Position numbers and translations under genes: made by a program
Origin: Bacillota bacterium
GTDB lineage: Bacteria; Bacillota; DTU014
Length of the DNA stretch: 42,718 nt
NCBI GenBank assembly: GCA_012719595.1
Contig: JAAYAB010000193.1
Location: forward strand, 1-42,718
Direction of reading: 5' to 3'
Notes under the pieces: model-generated
Database searches by the model: none
What the model was told of the DNA's origin: nothing
Seen by the model: only the letters and a program-made list of their open reading frames with translations
Shown here: one piece after another, positions 19,829 through 30,547 of the stretch
How the letters are laid out: each line of letters opens with the position of its first letter
Position numbering within the stretch: the first letter of the stretch is position 1

Positions 19829-21901
19829 TCAGCTCTCGCGCTGCTTCTTGGCTTCTTCGATCACCTTCTCGGCAATCTGTGCGGGAACCTCCTCGTAGTC
19901 CCTGAACTCCATCGTGAAGTCGCCGCGCCCCTGAGTCATCGAACGCAGATCTATCGCGTAACGGTACATCTCCGCCAGCGGGGCTATCGCCTTGACCACC
20001 TGGTAGCCTCCATCGGGCTCCATTCCGAGGATCCGCCCTCGCTTCTTGTTCATGTCTCCCATGATGTCGCCCATGTAGGCCTCGGGCACGCGGACCTCGA
20101 CGTACATGACCGGCTCGAGCAGCACGGGTCTAGCCGTCTCCAGCGCCTTCTTGATTGCCAGAGAGGTAGCGATCTTGAACGCCATCTCCGAGGAGTCCAC
20201 TGCATGGTATGATCCATCGAGCAGAGTGACCCTGACATTGACCATCGGGAAGCCTGCATAGGGCCCTTCAGCGAGAGTCTCTATGGCGCCCTTCTCGACG
20301 GCCGGGATGTAGTTCTTGGGAACCGCTCCGCCGAAGATCTTGTCGACGAACTCGAACTCCTTGTCGGCCAAGGGCTCCATCTCCAGGATGACATGACCGT
20401 ACTGACCTCTGCCTCCGGTCTGCTTCTTGTGCTTGCCTTCAGCCTGTGCCTTCGCTCTGATGGTCTCCCTGTACGGCACCTTCGGCGCACGCAGCTCGAT
20501 GTCTGCACCGAACTTCTTCTTGAGCCGGGCCTTGACGATCTCCACGTGAAGCTCGCCCATGCCTGAGATCAGGAGTTCCCTTGTCTCGCTGTTGCGGTCG
20601 ATCGACACAGTGGGATCCTCTTCTGCGAGTCTGCTCAGCCCTGACGCTATCTTGTCCTCATCGCCCTTGCTGAGCGGGTACGCGGCCAGAGTCAGTTTCG
20701 GCTTCGGGAAATCTATAGCTGGAAGCTGAATCGGATTCGCCTTGTCGCCCAGTGTGTCTCCCGTCACTGTCTCGCCGAGCTTGGCAACGGCAGCTATGTC
20801 GCCTGCCACGACCTCCGAAACAGCGATCTGCTCCTTGCCGAAAGTCAGAAACACCTGACCCACTCGTTCGTCGACACGCTTGTTCACATTCTGGACTGTC
20901 GAGTCGGATTTCAGCGTTCCGGAAAGGACCTTGAACATCGACAGCTTCCCGACGTAAGGGTCAGCCATGGTCTTGAACACCAGAGCGCTGAATGGAGCGC
21001 CGGCCGAAACGGGGAACGTGACTTCTTCATCAGTCCCGGGCTTTAGGCCCTTCACTTCGACCACTTTGTCAGGCGACGGGCAATAGGCTGCTACGAAGTC
21101 GAGGAGGGTCGGAATCCCTACCCCGGTGCTAGCAGCGCAGCAGAGGACAGGAACGATCCTGCGGTTCAACACACCGTCCTTCACTCCGGCGCGTATCTCG
21201 TCGACCGTCAACTCTTCGCCCTCGAGGTACTTCATCAGAACCTCGTCGTCGTACTCGGCAGCGATTTCTATCAGTCTGCTCCTGTGCTCCTCGACGGCGC
21301 TCGCCATATCATTCGGAATATCCGTCTCTTTTACGCTCTTGCCCTCGAACTTGTAGGCTTTTCCCTCTATGAGGTCCACCACTCCGGTGAAGGACGACTG
21401 AGAGCCTATCGGAAGCTGGACTGCGCTGATCCGATTTCCGAAGACCTCGCGCATCCTGCCCAATACCTTGTAGAAGTCTGCGTTTTCCCTGTCCATCTTG
21501 TTGATGACGGCCATCTGAGGGAGGTTCTGCCGTTCGGCGAGCTTGAATGTGCTTTCGGTGCCCACCTCAACTCCGGAAACCGAGCAGACAACCGTGAGAA
21601 CGCAGTCAACTGCGCGGAGAGCGCTGACCACCTCGCCGACGAAGTCGGCGTAACCCGGCGTATCGACTATGTTGATCTTGGTGTCTCTCCACTCACAGGG
21701 GATAACAGACGTATTTACAGAGATCTGCCTCTTGATTTCCTCAGGATCGTGGTCAGACAGGGTGTTGCCTTCTTCTACTCGGCCCATCCTTGTCGTGGCG
21801 CCGACCGCATAGACCATGGCCTCAGTTAGGGTGGTCTTTCCGCACCCGCCATGACCGATCAGCCCAATGTTGCGCAGCTGCCCGGTCTCGTATCTCTTCA
21901 A
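19829..21901 (-). CDS. Elongation factor G-like GTPase (EF-G paralogue)
   Basis: NIGLIGHGGCGKTTLTEAMVYAVGATTRMGRVEEGNTLSDHDPEEIKRQISV, NIVDTPGYADF, NKMD. Probable TTG start at 21901 after GGGAGG. Confidence 0.92.
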   Translation of the reverse strand: MKRYETGQLRNIGLIGHGGCGKTTLTEAMVYAVGATTRMGRVEEGNTLSDHDPEEIKRQISVNTSVIPCEWRDTKINIVDTPGYADFVGEVVSALRAVDCVLTVVCSVSGVEVGTESTFKLAERQNLPQMAVINKMDRENADFYKVLGRMREVFGNRISAVQLPIGSQSSFTGVVDLIEGKAYKFEGKSVKETDIPNDMASAVEEHRSRLIEIAAEYDDEVLMKYLEGEELTVDEIRAGVKDGVLNRRIVPVLCCAASTGVGIPTLLDFVAAYCPSPDKVVEVKGLKPGTDEEVTFPVSAGAPFSALVFKTMADPYVGKLSMFKVLSGTLKSDSTVQNVNKRVDERVGQVFLTFGKEQIAVSEVVAGDIAAVAKLGETVTGDTLGDKANPIQLPAIDFPKPKLTLAAYPLSKGDEDKIASGLSRLAEEDPTVSIDRNSETRELLISGMGELHVEIVKARLKKKFGADIELRAPKVPYRETIRAKAQAEGKHKKQTGGRGQYGHVILEMEPLADKEFEFVDKIFGGAVPKNYIPAVEKGAIETLAEGPYAGFPMVNVRVTLLDGSYHAVDSSEMAFKIATSLAIKKALETARPVLLEPVMYVEVRVPEAYMGDIMGDMNKKRGRILGMEPDGGYQVVKAIAPLAEMYRYAIDLRSMTQGRGDFTMEFRDYEEVPAQIAEKVIEEAKKQRES

Positions 21902-21952
21902 ACAGATCGCCTCCCCAACACGACTCGTTGCTGTGTTCAAACTCACCTATAT

Positions 21953-21981
21953 ATTCTACACTTAATGAAGCCCCATATCAA
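21953..21981 (-). promoter_or_regulatory. Promoter for the EF-G paralogue
   Basis: TTGATA - 17 nt - TAGAAT. Confidence 0.7.
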
Positions 21982-22123
21982 CAGGATTCACGAGCCCTGC
22001 GAGCTCTATCTTCTTCGTTCTCCGGTTCCCGAGTCAACACAAAGTCGGGCAGCGGTCAAGCCCGCTGCCCGCAATCCTGGTCTGTGTCCGAAGTACCGAC
22101 TCCTACAGATGATGGAGACCCCG

Positions 22124-24415
22124 TCATCCGCACCTCGAGTAGCCGCAGTTCATGCATACCGCGCATCCGTCCTGGTGAATCATGTGCCCTCCACAGTCTG
22201 GGCAGGCGCCGACGTGGTTGTCGAGGTCACTCAGCCCGTTTCCTTTCTTCACCGACACGGTGCTGTCTGCCCGAGCAGCTGAAGCCTGCTCGAGTCCGCT
22301 CGGGTTGTTCAGAGCATACCGCGCGGACACGTGCTCCAGGACACGTCCAATCGCGTCGGGACACGAGTACACCACTTGCCCGTTGTGCCAGGCCGGCGAC
22401 GGACATCGGATGCCCTTGAGATGATGAATGATCGCCTGGATGCTCACTCCGCTCCTCAGGGCGAGCGATGTGAGACGGCTGATGGCCTCAGACTGTGCAG
22501 AGGCGCATCCGCCTGACTTGCCGATGGATGTAAAGACCTCGCACAGTCCGTGCTCGTCGCTGTTGACTGTGACATACACGTTGCCGCACCCGGTCTTGAC
22601 CTTCTCGGTCTGGCCGTAGGTAACCTGCGGCCTCGCCCTGGGCGTCATCTCCACTCTGCCGTGAGCTTCGGAGGCTTGTGACTCCTCAGTCTTCTTTTCA
22701 TCCTTTCTCTGAACCGACAGCACTTGCGATTCGCGGCTGCCGTCCCTGTAGACCGTCACTCCCTTGCAGCCTGATCTGTACGCCTGCATGAGAACCTCTT
22801 CAACGTCTTCTCTGGTCGCATGATTCGGCAGGTTGACTGTCTTGGAAACTGCGTTGTCTGTGAACTCCTGAAAAGCCGCTTGAATCGCCACGTGCTCCGC
22901 CGGAGCTATGTCGTGAGCCGTCACAAAGACCCTCTGGACGTCCTCGGGTATCTCGCTCATTCCTACGACACTGCCATGAGCGGCTACCTTTTCCATCAGC
23001 TCCTTTGAGTAGAACCCTCTCGAGCGAGCGACCTCTTCGAAGAGCGGGTTCACCTCGATGAGGATGTCATTGTCCATCACATTGCGGACGAAACAGACTG
23101 CGAAAAGCGGCTCTATTCCGCTCGAGCACCCGGCGATTATGCTTATGGTGCCCGTCGGGGCGACAGTGGTCAGAGTCGCGTTCCGGAGGCACGGCAACCG
23201 GTGCGCATATATACTCTTGTCAAACGCGGGGAAGCTGCCACGCTCACGGGCGAGAGACACCGACTCCTCTTCGGCTTTGGTGCGAACGAAACTCATCACC
23301 GAGCGCGCGATGTCGGCGGCCGTCGGGGTGTTGTAGCCCACTCCGAGCCGTATCAGCATGTCCGCAAACCCCATGACGCCCAGACCGATCTTGCGCGTCA
23401 GCAGCGTCTTCTCCCTGATCTCAGGCAGCGGATACCGGTTGGCGTCTATTACATTGTCGAGAAATCTCACCGACGACTTGACCGTCTGCTCCAGCAAGTC
23501 CCAGTCGATCTCCAGTCCGTCGTCGCCCGGCTTGAGCATCCTGCTGAGGTTTACAGATCCCAGGTTGCAGCTCTCGTTCGGCAACAAGGGCTGTTCGCCG
23601 CACGGATTGGTGCTCTCGATCTCGCCGAGCTCCGGCGTAGGATTGGCTTCGTTGATCCTGTCAAGGAAGATGATACCAGGCTCGCCGTTCCGCCACGCTC
23701 CATCGACGATGAGGTCAAAGACCTCTCGGGCACGCAGCGACCCGACCACGTCGCCGGTTCTCGGATTCCTTATATCGAACTCGCCGTCGTGCTCCAGCGC
23801 ATCCATGAAAGCGGTGGTGAGGGCCACTGATATGTTGAAGTTGGTCAGCTCGGAGTTGTCCTCTTTGGCCCTTATGAACTCGAGAATATCGGGATGGTCT
23901 ACCCGGAGGATCCCCATGTTGGCTCCCCGCCGGGTGCCCCCCTGCTTCACTGCGCTCGTCGCTGCATTGAAGACCTTCATGAACGACACAGGGCCGCTGG
24001 CGACTCCGCCCGTCGAGAGGACCTGATCGTTCTTCGGCCGCAAGCGGGAGAACGAGAATCCGGTTCCGCCTCCGCTCTTGTGTATCAGAGCAGCGTTTTT
24101 GATCGCATCGAAAATGGCCTCCATCGTGTCCTCGACCGGCAGGACGAAACAGGCGCTCAGCTGCTGGAGGTCGCGGCCGGCATTCATGAGCGTGGGTGAG
24201 TTCGGCATGAAGCGCAGGGATGTCATCATGTCATACCAGGTCTGCTCCCAATGCGCGGCAGTCTCCTCGCTTTCACCGTAGACCTCGGTCTCGACCTGAG
24301 CTATGTTGTGAGCCACACGGCGAAACATGTCCTCCGGTGTCTCAACAACAACGCCTCCTTCCTTTCTGAGGTAGCGCCGTTCCAAAACAACCCGAGCGTT
24401 TTCTGTCAGTTCCAT
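22124..24415 (-). CDS. nrdJ: Adenosylcobalamin-dependent (class II) ribonucleotide reductase
   Basis: RFMPNSPTLMNAGRDLQQLSACFVLPVEDTM, GGTGFSFSRLRPKND, NPCGEQPLLPNESCNLGSVNLSR, APTGTISIIAGCSSGIEPLF; C-terminal CPDCGGHMIHQDGCAVCMNCGYSRCG. Start MELTENARVV at 24415. Confidence 0.96.
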   Translation of the reverse strand: MELTENARVVLERRYLRKEGGVVVETPEDMFRRVAHNIAQVETEVYGESEETAAHWEQTWYDMMTSLRFMPNSPTLMNAGRDLQQLSACFVLPVEDTMEAIFDAIKNAALIHKSGGGTGFSFSRLRPKNDQVLSTGGVASGPVSFMKVFNAATSAVKQGGTRRGANMGILRVDHPDILEFIRAKEDNSELTNFNISVALTTAFMDALEHDGEFDIRNPRTGDVVGSLRAREVFDLIVDGAWRNGEPGIIFLDRINEANPTPELGEIESTNPCGEQPLLPNESCNLGSVNLSRMLKPGDDGLEIDWDLLEQTVKSSVRFLDNVIDANRYPLPEIREKTLLTRKIGLGVMGFADMLIRLGVGYNTPTAADIARSVMSFVRTKAEEESVSLARERGSFPAFDKSIYAHRLPCLRNATLTTVAPTGTISIIAGCSSGIEPLFAVCFVRNVMDNDILIEVNPLFEEVARSRGFYSKELMEKVAAHGSVVGMSEIPEDVQRVFVTAHDIAPAEHVAIQAAFQEFTDNAVSKTVNLPNHATREDVEEVLMQAYRSGCKGVTVYRDGSRESQVLSVQRKDEKKTEESQASEAHGRVEMTPRARPQVTYGQTEKVKTGCGNVYVTVNSDEHGLCEVFTSIGKSGGCASAQSEAISRLTSLALRSGVSIQAIIHHLKGIRCPSPAWHNGQVVYSCPDAIGRVLEHVSARYALNNPSGLEQASAARADSTVSVKKGNGLSDLDNHVGACPDCGGHMIHQDGCAVCMNCGYSRCG

Positions 24416-24430
24416 TGAGACAGCAGACCC

Positions 24431-24480
24431 CCTAAACGACGAATGAGAGTAGCTTCCTAAGCGACGAACGACACTAGCGG
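24431..24480. repeat. Two 25-bp imperfect direct repeats in the nrdJ leader
   Basis: CCTAAACGACGAATGAGAGTAGCTT and CCTAAGCGACGAACGACACTAGCGG. Confidence 0.6.
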
Positions 24481-24547
24481 TTGTTGCGGCCCAATGAGCC
24501 GGCAGGTAAACACGTTGTGCGGTGAATGGAGACGAGAGGACTAAGCA

Positions 24548-24595
24548 GTACAACATATTGAGTCCTTGTCTAGTGTATCATACAAGATGTTGTGT
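24548..24595 (-). promoter_or_regulatory. Pair of NrdR-like boxes upstream of nrdJ
   Basis: Minus strand ACACAACATCTTGTAT (24580-24595) and ACTCAATATGTTGTAC (24548-24563), separated by 16 bp (32-bp centre-to-centre). Confidence 0.8.
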
Positions 24596-24720
24596 GTGAA
24601 GGGAGCCTGTCCACCGATCTCCGCGCTTCTCCGGTCAGGTTGCCGGAATAACTCCTCGTTTCGCGCTCGAGAGCGTGCCTCGGACAACCTGATCCGATCG
24701 GCGACGGCTGGCGAAATCAA

Positions 24721-24759
24721 AGACCCTGATAAAGAGGCATATGCCCTTTACCAGGGTCT
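24721..24759 (-). terminator. Stem-loop downstream of lonA
   Basis: AGACCCTG-a-TAAAG-a-GGCATATGCC-CTTTA-c-CAGGGTCT imperfect palindrome; minus strand continues TTGATTT. Confidence 0.6.
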
Positions 24760-24848
24760 GCAAAATCACTCGGTACGGTCTCCAAGATCAACCAAACGGG
24801 TCACGAAAATCGGCCCGAACAGGTCTCCAGGACCACTCGGTCTGAGGC

Positions 24849-27383
24849 CTAGATGTGAAGCGCTGCACTTGGCGGCTGCTCTGTCGGGTTTTCGACGACC
24901 GGCAGCATGTCGCTGTCGCCCGGCCGCTCTGTCCGGGCCTCGTCAAAGCCCCTGAGCGCAACCGAGAGGACTTCGTCCATATGGTCCACCGCCACGAACT
25001 GCATCTCTCGCTTGATGTTGTCCGGGATCTCCTCAGTATCCTTGACGTTCTCCGCCGGTATGACCACAGTCCGAATGCCCGATCTATGCGCAGCAAGCAC
25101 CTTCTCTTTCAGGCCGCCGATGGGCAGTATCCTGCCTCTCAGCGTTATCTCTCCTGTCATGGCCACATCCCGCCTCACCGGCCTCTGAGTCAGAGCGGAT
25201 ATGAGCGCAGTGGCCATTGCGATCCCTGCGGACGGACCGTCCTTGGGTATCGAACCCTCTGGAACGTGGATGTGCACATCGCACTTCTCGTGGAAATCGG
25301 GATCTACTCCCAGAGTCTCAGCTCTCGACCGGATGTATGAGAACCCAGCCTGGGCCGACTCTTTCATCACATCGCCCAGCTTGCCTGTAAGGCTCAGCTG
25401 CCCTTTGCCATGCATGACGCTGACCTCTATGGACAGGATCTCTCCTCCCACTTCGGTCCACGCCAGGCCCGTTGCCACGCCGACGCGGTCGGCTTCCTCC
25501 ATGACTCCGTACCTGTAGATCGGTATCCCGAGGAACTTGCTGATGTTCGACGGAACGACTCTGATCGGCCGCTTGGCGCCGCTCACGATCTCCTTGGCGG
25601 CCTTCCGAAGCACGGTTGCAATCTGCCGCTCGAGTTCCCTCACGCCTGACTCGCGGGTGTACTTCCGGATGATCTCGCGGATGCTCTTCTCTCCAATGGC
25701 CACGTCACCGCGCTTCAGACCGTTTTGTTCCAACTGGTCGGGCAGGAGATGCTGCAGAGCGATGTGCACCTTGTCCTCTTCGGTGTAGCCCGGTATCCGG
25801 ATGATCTCCATCCTGTCCCTCAGTGCATGAGGGATGTTGAACAGCACGTTCGCCGTGGTGATGAACATGACATCAGAGAGATCCACGTTCACTTCCATGT
25901 AGTTGTCACCGAAGTTGCAGTTCTGCTCAGGGTCGAGCACCTCCAGCAGGGCGGACGAAGGATCCCCGCGGAAGTCCGACGAGAGCTTGTCGACCTCGTC
26001 AAGGAGTATCACAGGGTTCGAGGTCCCGGCCTGTTTCATGGCCTGTATGATCTTGCCCGGCATTGCACCAACGTACGTTCTGCGGTGACCGCGTATCTCT
26101 GCCTCGTCGCGAACGCCTCCGAGCGAGAATCTTACGAACTTCCTGCCCAGCGCTCGTGCAATCGACTTGCCGAGCGACGTTTTGCCGACTCCGGGAGGGC
26201 CCACGAAGCACAGGATTGGTCCGCGAATCTTCTTCGTCAGCTGTCTCACCGACAGGTACTCGAGGATTCTCTCTTTGACCTTCTCGAGGCCGTAATGATC
26301 TTCATTGAGGATGCGCTCCGCTTCTCTGATGTCGAGGCCGTCCTCGGTCTTCACATTCCACGGGTATGAAATAAGCCAGTCCAGGTAGTTGCGCACTACC
26401 ACAGCCTCCGCCACCATCGGCGGCATCCTCTCGAGCCGGTCGATCTCCTTTTGCGCCTTTTCGTACACGTCAGGCGGCATGCCCAGCTGTTCGACTTTGG
26501 CCCTGAGGTCCGCGACCTCCTGAGCGCGTTCGTCCTTGTCGCCGAGCTCGCTCTGAATGGCCTTCAGCTGCTCCCTCAGGTAGTACTCCCGCTGCGTCTT
26601 TTCCATCTGTTTGCGCACGCGGGTGTGGATCTTCCTCTCGAGCTCGAGTATTTCGATCTCTTTCATCAACAGCGCGCAGACCTTCTCCAGCCGGCGCTTT
26701 GGTGACAGGCACTCGAGAATCGCCTGCTTCTCATCTACCCTCAGGGAAAGGTGCGATGCGATATCGTCAGCTAGCCTGCCCGGCTCCTCGATGCTCGAAA
26801 CAGACACGAGGATCTCAGGGGGAGTCTTGCGGTTCAGCCTCACATACTCCTCGAAGTGCTGAAGTGCGGTGCGCATCAAGGCTTCTGTCTCAGCGTCCAC
26901 ACATCCAACCTCATCGACTACCGAGACTCTCACCTTGAAGTGCGGATCGTTCTGAACATACTCACGAATCTGAACTCTTGCAAGTCCTTCCACCAGAATG
27001 CGGATAGTGCCTTCGGATACCTTCGCAAGCTGCTTGACCTCGGCAAGAGTGCCGACGCTATGGATGCTGTCAGGGTCAGGATCTACGTCGCGCGCCTCCT
27101 TCTGGGCCGCGAGCACAATGAGCCGGTCGTTCATCATGGCGTCCTCAAGCGCACTCACTGACCTCTCTCTGCCCACGTCCAGCGGGACAGTCATGTATGG
27201 AAAGACAAGCATGCCTCTGAGCGCAAGCAACGGCAGGATGTCTATATTCTGAAAACTCCGATTCGAATCGTTTTCGCCCGATTGCCAATCTGCTCTGTCC
27301 GCTGCCACCCTACTCAGCCTCCTATATGCACTCCGGTGCGGTGTCCTCTGACCAAGAGCGCCAAATGGCCAGCGTACGGCCAT
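24849..27383 (-). CDS. lon: ATP-dependent protease La (LonA)
   Basis: [43 protein letters not shown], protease motif [21 protein letters not shown]-terminal start uncertain. Confidence 0.96.
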   Translation of the reverse strand: MAVRWPFGALGQRTPHRSAYRRLSRVAADRADWQSGENDSNRSFQNIDILPLLALRGMLVFPYMTVPLDVGRERSVSALEDAMMNDRLIVLAAQKEARDVDPDPDSIHSVGTLAEVKQLAKVSEGTIRILVEGLARVQIREYVQNDPHFKVRVSVVDEVGCVDAETEALMRTALQHFEEYVRLNRKTPPEILVSVSSIEEPGRLADDIASHLSLRVDEKQAILECLSPKRRLEKVCALLMKEIEILELERKIHTRVRKQMEKTQREYYLREQLKAIQSELGDKDERAQEVADLRAKVEQLGMPPDVYEKAQKEIDRLERMPPMVAEAVVVRNYLDWLISYPWNVKTEDGLDIREAERILNEDHYGLEKVKERILEYLSVRQLTKKIRGPILCFVGPPGVGKTSLGKSIARALGRKFVRFSLGGVRDEAEIRGHRRTYVGAMPGKIIQAMKQAGTSNPVILLDEVDKLSSDFRGDPSSALLEVLDPEQNCNFGDNYMEVNVDLSDVMFITTANVLFNIPHALRDRMEIIRIPGYTEEDKVHIALQHLLPDQLEQNGLKRGDVAIGEKSIREIIRKYTRESGVRELERQIATVLRKAAKEIVSGAKRPIRVVPSNISKFLGIPIYRYGVMEEADRVGVATGLAWTEVGGEILSIEVSVMHGKGQLSLTGKLGDVMKESAQAGFSYIRSRAETLGVDPDFHEKCDVHIHVPEGSIPKDGPSAGIAMATALISALTQRPVRRDVAMTGEITLRGRILPIGGLKEKVLAAHRSGIRTVVIPAENVKDTEEIPDNIKREMQFVAVDHMDEVLSVALRGFDEARTERPGDSDMLPVVENPTEQPPSAALHI

Positions 27384-27459
27384 AGTGTCCTATTCTCGTA
27401 TGATAGCTGCTATCCCTTCACAAGGACACGCATACATAATGCCACGCGTGGAATCACGA

Positions 27460-27493
27460 GCCACTGGAGGGCAGTGGCGGCACTCCGGGTGCC
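27460..27493. other. Two adjacent stem-loops between lonB and lonA
   Basis: GCCACTG-GAGGG-CAGTGGC followed directly by GGCAC-TCCGG-GTGCC. Confidence 0.5.
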
Positions 27494-27519
27494 AACCCCT
27501 TCCCCAAACCTATATTACC

Positions 27520-29169
27520 TCAAGTAGACGCAGATTTCACCTGACAATTGGAGGCTAGGCCGAACGCCTCCTGGATGACCTCTTCAATGGTCGAGACTGG
27601 GACTACCTGGACGCGGTCGCAGTCTGCAAGCAGTTCCTGCCAGTTGTCCTTGGGTATCAGGACCTTTCTCGCACCAGCCCTTCGGGCTGCCTCTATCTTG
27701 GCTGGAATTCCTCCAACGGGCTTGATGACCCCTCGAATCGACACTTCGCCCGTCATCGCCATGGGAATCTCGATTGCGAGACCGGTGACTGCAGAGTAGA
27801 CTGCGCACGCCATGGTCACCCCTGCAGATGGGCCGTCTACGGGATGGCCCCCCGGGAAGTTTACGTGGATGTCGTAGTTCATATAGTCGATGCCAAGATG
27901 TCTGCGCAACACGGTCAGCACATTTTGCATGGAATCGCGAGCCATGCTTCTCCGCTTGAGCTTCATTGCCGGGCTCCCGATCTCTTCCTCCTCGATCAGC
28001 CCAGTAGTGACGAGCCTTCCCGTGCCTTTTGGAACGGGGATTGCGTTGGCCTCTACCTCCATTACTACTCCCTGGTTGGGGCCGTAGATACCGAGTCCGT
28101 AGGCAAGTCCGGGTGCGCCGACCTCCTCTATCTGCCGGTCAGGCCGCGGGTGGTACTGGCCGCTGTTGACTACCCACTCGACCTCCCGCACCGATATCCG
28201 TGTCTTGCCTTCAGTCATGCAGATCCCCGCTGCGACCTGCAGCAGGTTCACCGCTTCTCTTCCGTTGGATGCGTATTTCCGCACCACGGCGATCGCCTCA
28301 GGGTCCACCTTGAAACCGATCTTGGCTGCAGCGTTGAGAGCTATGGCCCCAATCTCGTCAGCCGTCAGAGGTTTGAAGAACACCTCGAGACATCGAGAAC
28401 GAATCGCAGGCGGGATTTCCTCCGGCGTCCGGGTGGTCGCTGCGACCAGTCGGAAATCAGCCGGCAGCCCGTTCTGAAACACATCATGCACATGCCGTGG
28501 TATGTTCGTATCCTCGCTGCTGTAATAGGCGCTCTCGAGAAAGACCTTCCGATCCTCCAGGACTTTGAGGAGCTTGTTCATTTGAACGGGGTGGAGCTCT
28601 CCTATCTCGTCTATGAAGAGCACGCCGCCGTGGGCCTTGGTGACGGCTCCCGGCTTGGGTTGGGGGATGCCTGCGACTCCCATCGGTCCGGCTCCCTGAT
28701 AGATCGGGTCGTGAACCGACCCCATCAGCGGGTCGGCAATGCCTCTGTCGTCGAACCTGGCGGTAGTTGCATCGACCTCGACGAACTTCGCATCGCGCCT
28801 GAAAGGCGAGAGCGAGCTTTTCTTTGCCTCTTCGAGCACTACTCGGGCTGCCGCCGTCTTGCCTATTCCAGGAGGGCCGTAGATGATTACATGCTGTGGG
28901 TTGGGTCCGCAGAGCGCGGCTCGGAGGCTCTTCAGTCCGTCCTCCTGGCCGATGATGTCCTCGAAGCGCGACGGCCGGGTCTTCTCAGACAGCGGCTCCG
29001 ACAGGGAGATGCTGCGGAGTCTCGCCAGATGCTCCATCTGCTTCTTTGACTCTCGGTCTATCGCGGACCTGTTGGTTTGTTGCGCTCTGAGCAGGTTCCA
29101 GAAATAGAGACCAATGACGATGGCGAAGAACAGATTCACCAAGCCGAGGATGCCTGTGATTGAACCCAA
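27520..29169 (-). CDS. lonB: ATP-dependent protease LonB (N-terminal transmembrane segment)
   Basis: N-terminal TM ITGILGLVNLFFAIVIGLYFWNLL; RPSRFEDIIGQEDGLKSLRAAL, IIYGPPGIGKTAAARVV; VDGPSAGVTMACAVYSAVTG catalytic region. Confidence 0.92.
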   Translation of the reverse strand: MGSITGILGLVNLFFAIVIGLYFWNLLRAQQTNRSAIDRESKKQMEHLARLRSISLSEPLSEKTRPSRFEDIIGQEDGLKSLRAALCGPNPQHVIIYGPPGIGKTAAARVVLEEAKKSSLSPFRRDAKFVEVDATTARFDDRGIADPLMGSVHDPIYQGAGPMGVAGIPQPKPGAVTKAHGGVLFIDEIGELHPVQMNKLLKVLEDRKVFLESAYYSSEDTNIPRHVHDVFQNGLPADFRLVAATTRTPEEIPPAIRSRCLEVFFKPLTADEIGAIALNAAAKIGFKVDPEAIAVVRKYASNGREAVNLLQVAAGICMTEGKTRISVREVEWVVNSGQYHPRPDRQIEEVGAPGLAYGLGIYGPNQGVVMEVEANAIPVPKGTGRLVTTGLIEEEEIGSPAMKLKRRSMARDSMQNVLTVLRRHLGIDYMNYDIHVNFPGGHPVDGPSAGVTMACAVYSAVTGLAIEIPMAMTGEVSIRGVIKPVGGIPAKIEAARRAGARKVLIPKDNWQELLADCDRVQVVPVSTIEEVIQEAFGLASNCQVKSAST

Positions 29170-29268
29170 GGAGTCATACCCCCGAGCCGTTGGTATCGGC
29201 GATGCGGCCTGAGTATATTGTTTCCACGCAGGGCAGCAGTATCCGACTCCTTGGGCGGCGGAGAGCAG

Positions 29269-30534
29269 TTATGCGGTTTCTTCTTTCGTCTTCTTCTCCT
29301 TCTTGTCGTTCAGTATGAGCATGGGCTCAGCCGACGACTCTATCACCTCGGGCGTGACGATGCACTTCGAGACGTCGCTTCTCGAAGGTATGTCGAACAT
29401 GACGTTCATCATAACGCTCTCGATGATCGAACGCAGGCCTCTCGCGCCGGTTTTGCGCGCTATAGCCTTCTTGGCTATAGCGGTAAGCGCTTCGGGCAAG
29501 AACTCGAGCTCCACCTTGTCGATCTCAAAGAACTTGCGATACTGCCTCACCAGAGCATTCCTCGGCTCCGTCAGGATCCTCACCAGATCCTCCTCTGTGA
29601 GAGCATCCAGAGTGACCACTATGGGAAGGCGGCCGATGAACTCCGGAATGAGACCATACTTTAGCAGGTCCTCAGGCATGACCTGAGACAGGATCCCGCT
29701 CACGCTGGGATCCACCCGCTTGGACGGTTCGGAGCCGAAGCCCACAACCTTTTTTCCGACCCTGGAGGATATGATCTTCTCCAGGCCGTCGAAAGCGCCG
29801 CCGCAGATAAACAGGATGTTCGTGGTGTCAAGCTGAATGAACTCCTGGTGCGGGTGCTTTCTGCCGCCCTGTGGAGGCACGCTTGCGACAGTGCCCTCGA
29901 GGATCTTGAGGAGGGCTTGCTGGACTCCTTCGCCCGAGACGTCTCTGGTTATCGACGGGTTCTCGGACTTCCGGGCGATTTTGTCGACCTCGTCGATGTA
30001 TATGATCCCTTGCTCGGCCTTCTCGATGTCGTAGTCCGCAGCCTGGATGAGCTTGAGGAGGATGTTCTCCACGTCCTCACCGACGTAGCCGGCCTCTGTC
30101 AGCGAAGTGGCATCGGCTATGGCGAACGGGACCTTGAGGATCCTCGCAAGAGTCTGCGCGAGCAGAGTCTTGCCGCATCCGGTGGGCCCGAGCATCAGGA
30201 TGTTGCTCTTCTGGAGTTCGACGTCCTCCGTGCTGATCGAGCTATGGATTCGCTTGTAGTGATTGTACACGGCAACGGAGAGAGCCTTCTTAGCCTGTTC
30301 TTGCCCGATGACGTACTGGTCAAGGACAGCCTTGATCTCGGTGGGCTTCGGAACGGAGTTCAGCTCGCCGTCAACGCCTTCGCTTAGCTCCTCCTCTATG
30401 ATCTCGTTGCACAGCTCTATGCACTCGTCACAGATGTACACGCCAGGGCCGGCAATCAGCTTCTTGACCTGCTCCTGAGCTTTGCCGCAGAACGAGCACT
30501 TGGGCTGGCCCTTCTCGTCTCCGAACTTGAACAT
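29269..30534 (-). CDS. clpX: ClpX ATPase subunit
   Basis: [30 protein letters not shown] zinc-binding domain; [17 protein letters not shown]; start ATG 30534 (MFKFGDEKG). Confidence 0.97.
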   Translation of the reverse strand: MFKFGDEKGQPKCSFCGKAQEQVKKLIAGPGVYICDECIELCNEIIEEELSEGVDGELNSVPKPTEIKAVLDQYVIGQEQAKKALSVAVYNHYKRIHSSISTEDVELQKSNILMLGPTGCGKTLLAQTLARILKVPFAIADATSLTEAGYVGEDVENILLKLIQAADYDIEKAEQGIIYIDEVDKIARKSENPSITRDVSGEGVQQALLKILEGTVASVPPQGGRKHPHQEFIQLDTTNILFICGGAFDGLEKIISSRVGKKVVGFGSEPSKRVDPSVSGILSQVMPEDLLKYGLIPEFIGRLPIVVTLDALTEEDLVRILTEPRNALVRQYRKFFEIDKVELEFLPEALTAIAKKAIARKTGARGLRSIIESVMMNVMFDIPSRSDVSKCIVTPEVIESSAEPMLILNDKKEKKTKEETA

Positions 30535-30547
30535 CGTATCACTCCTC

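Noticed and set aside
27460-27478. GCCACTG as a cobalamin riboswitch B12 box
   Set aside because: Simple perfect hairpin without other riboswitch elements, located between lonB and lonA and not near nrdJ.
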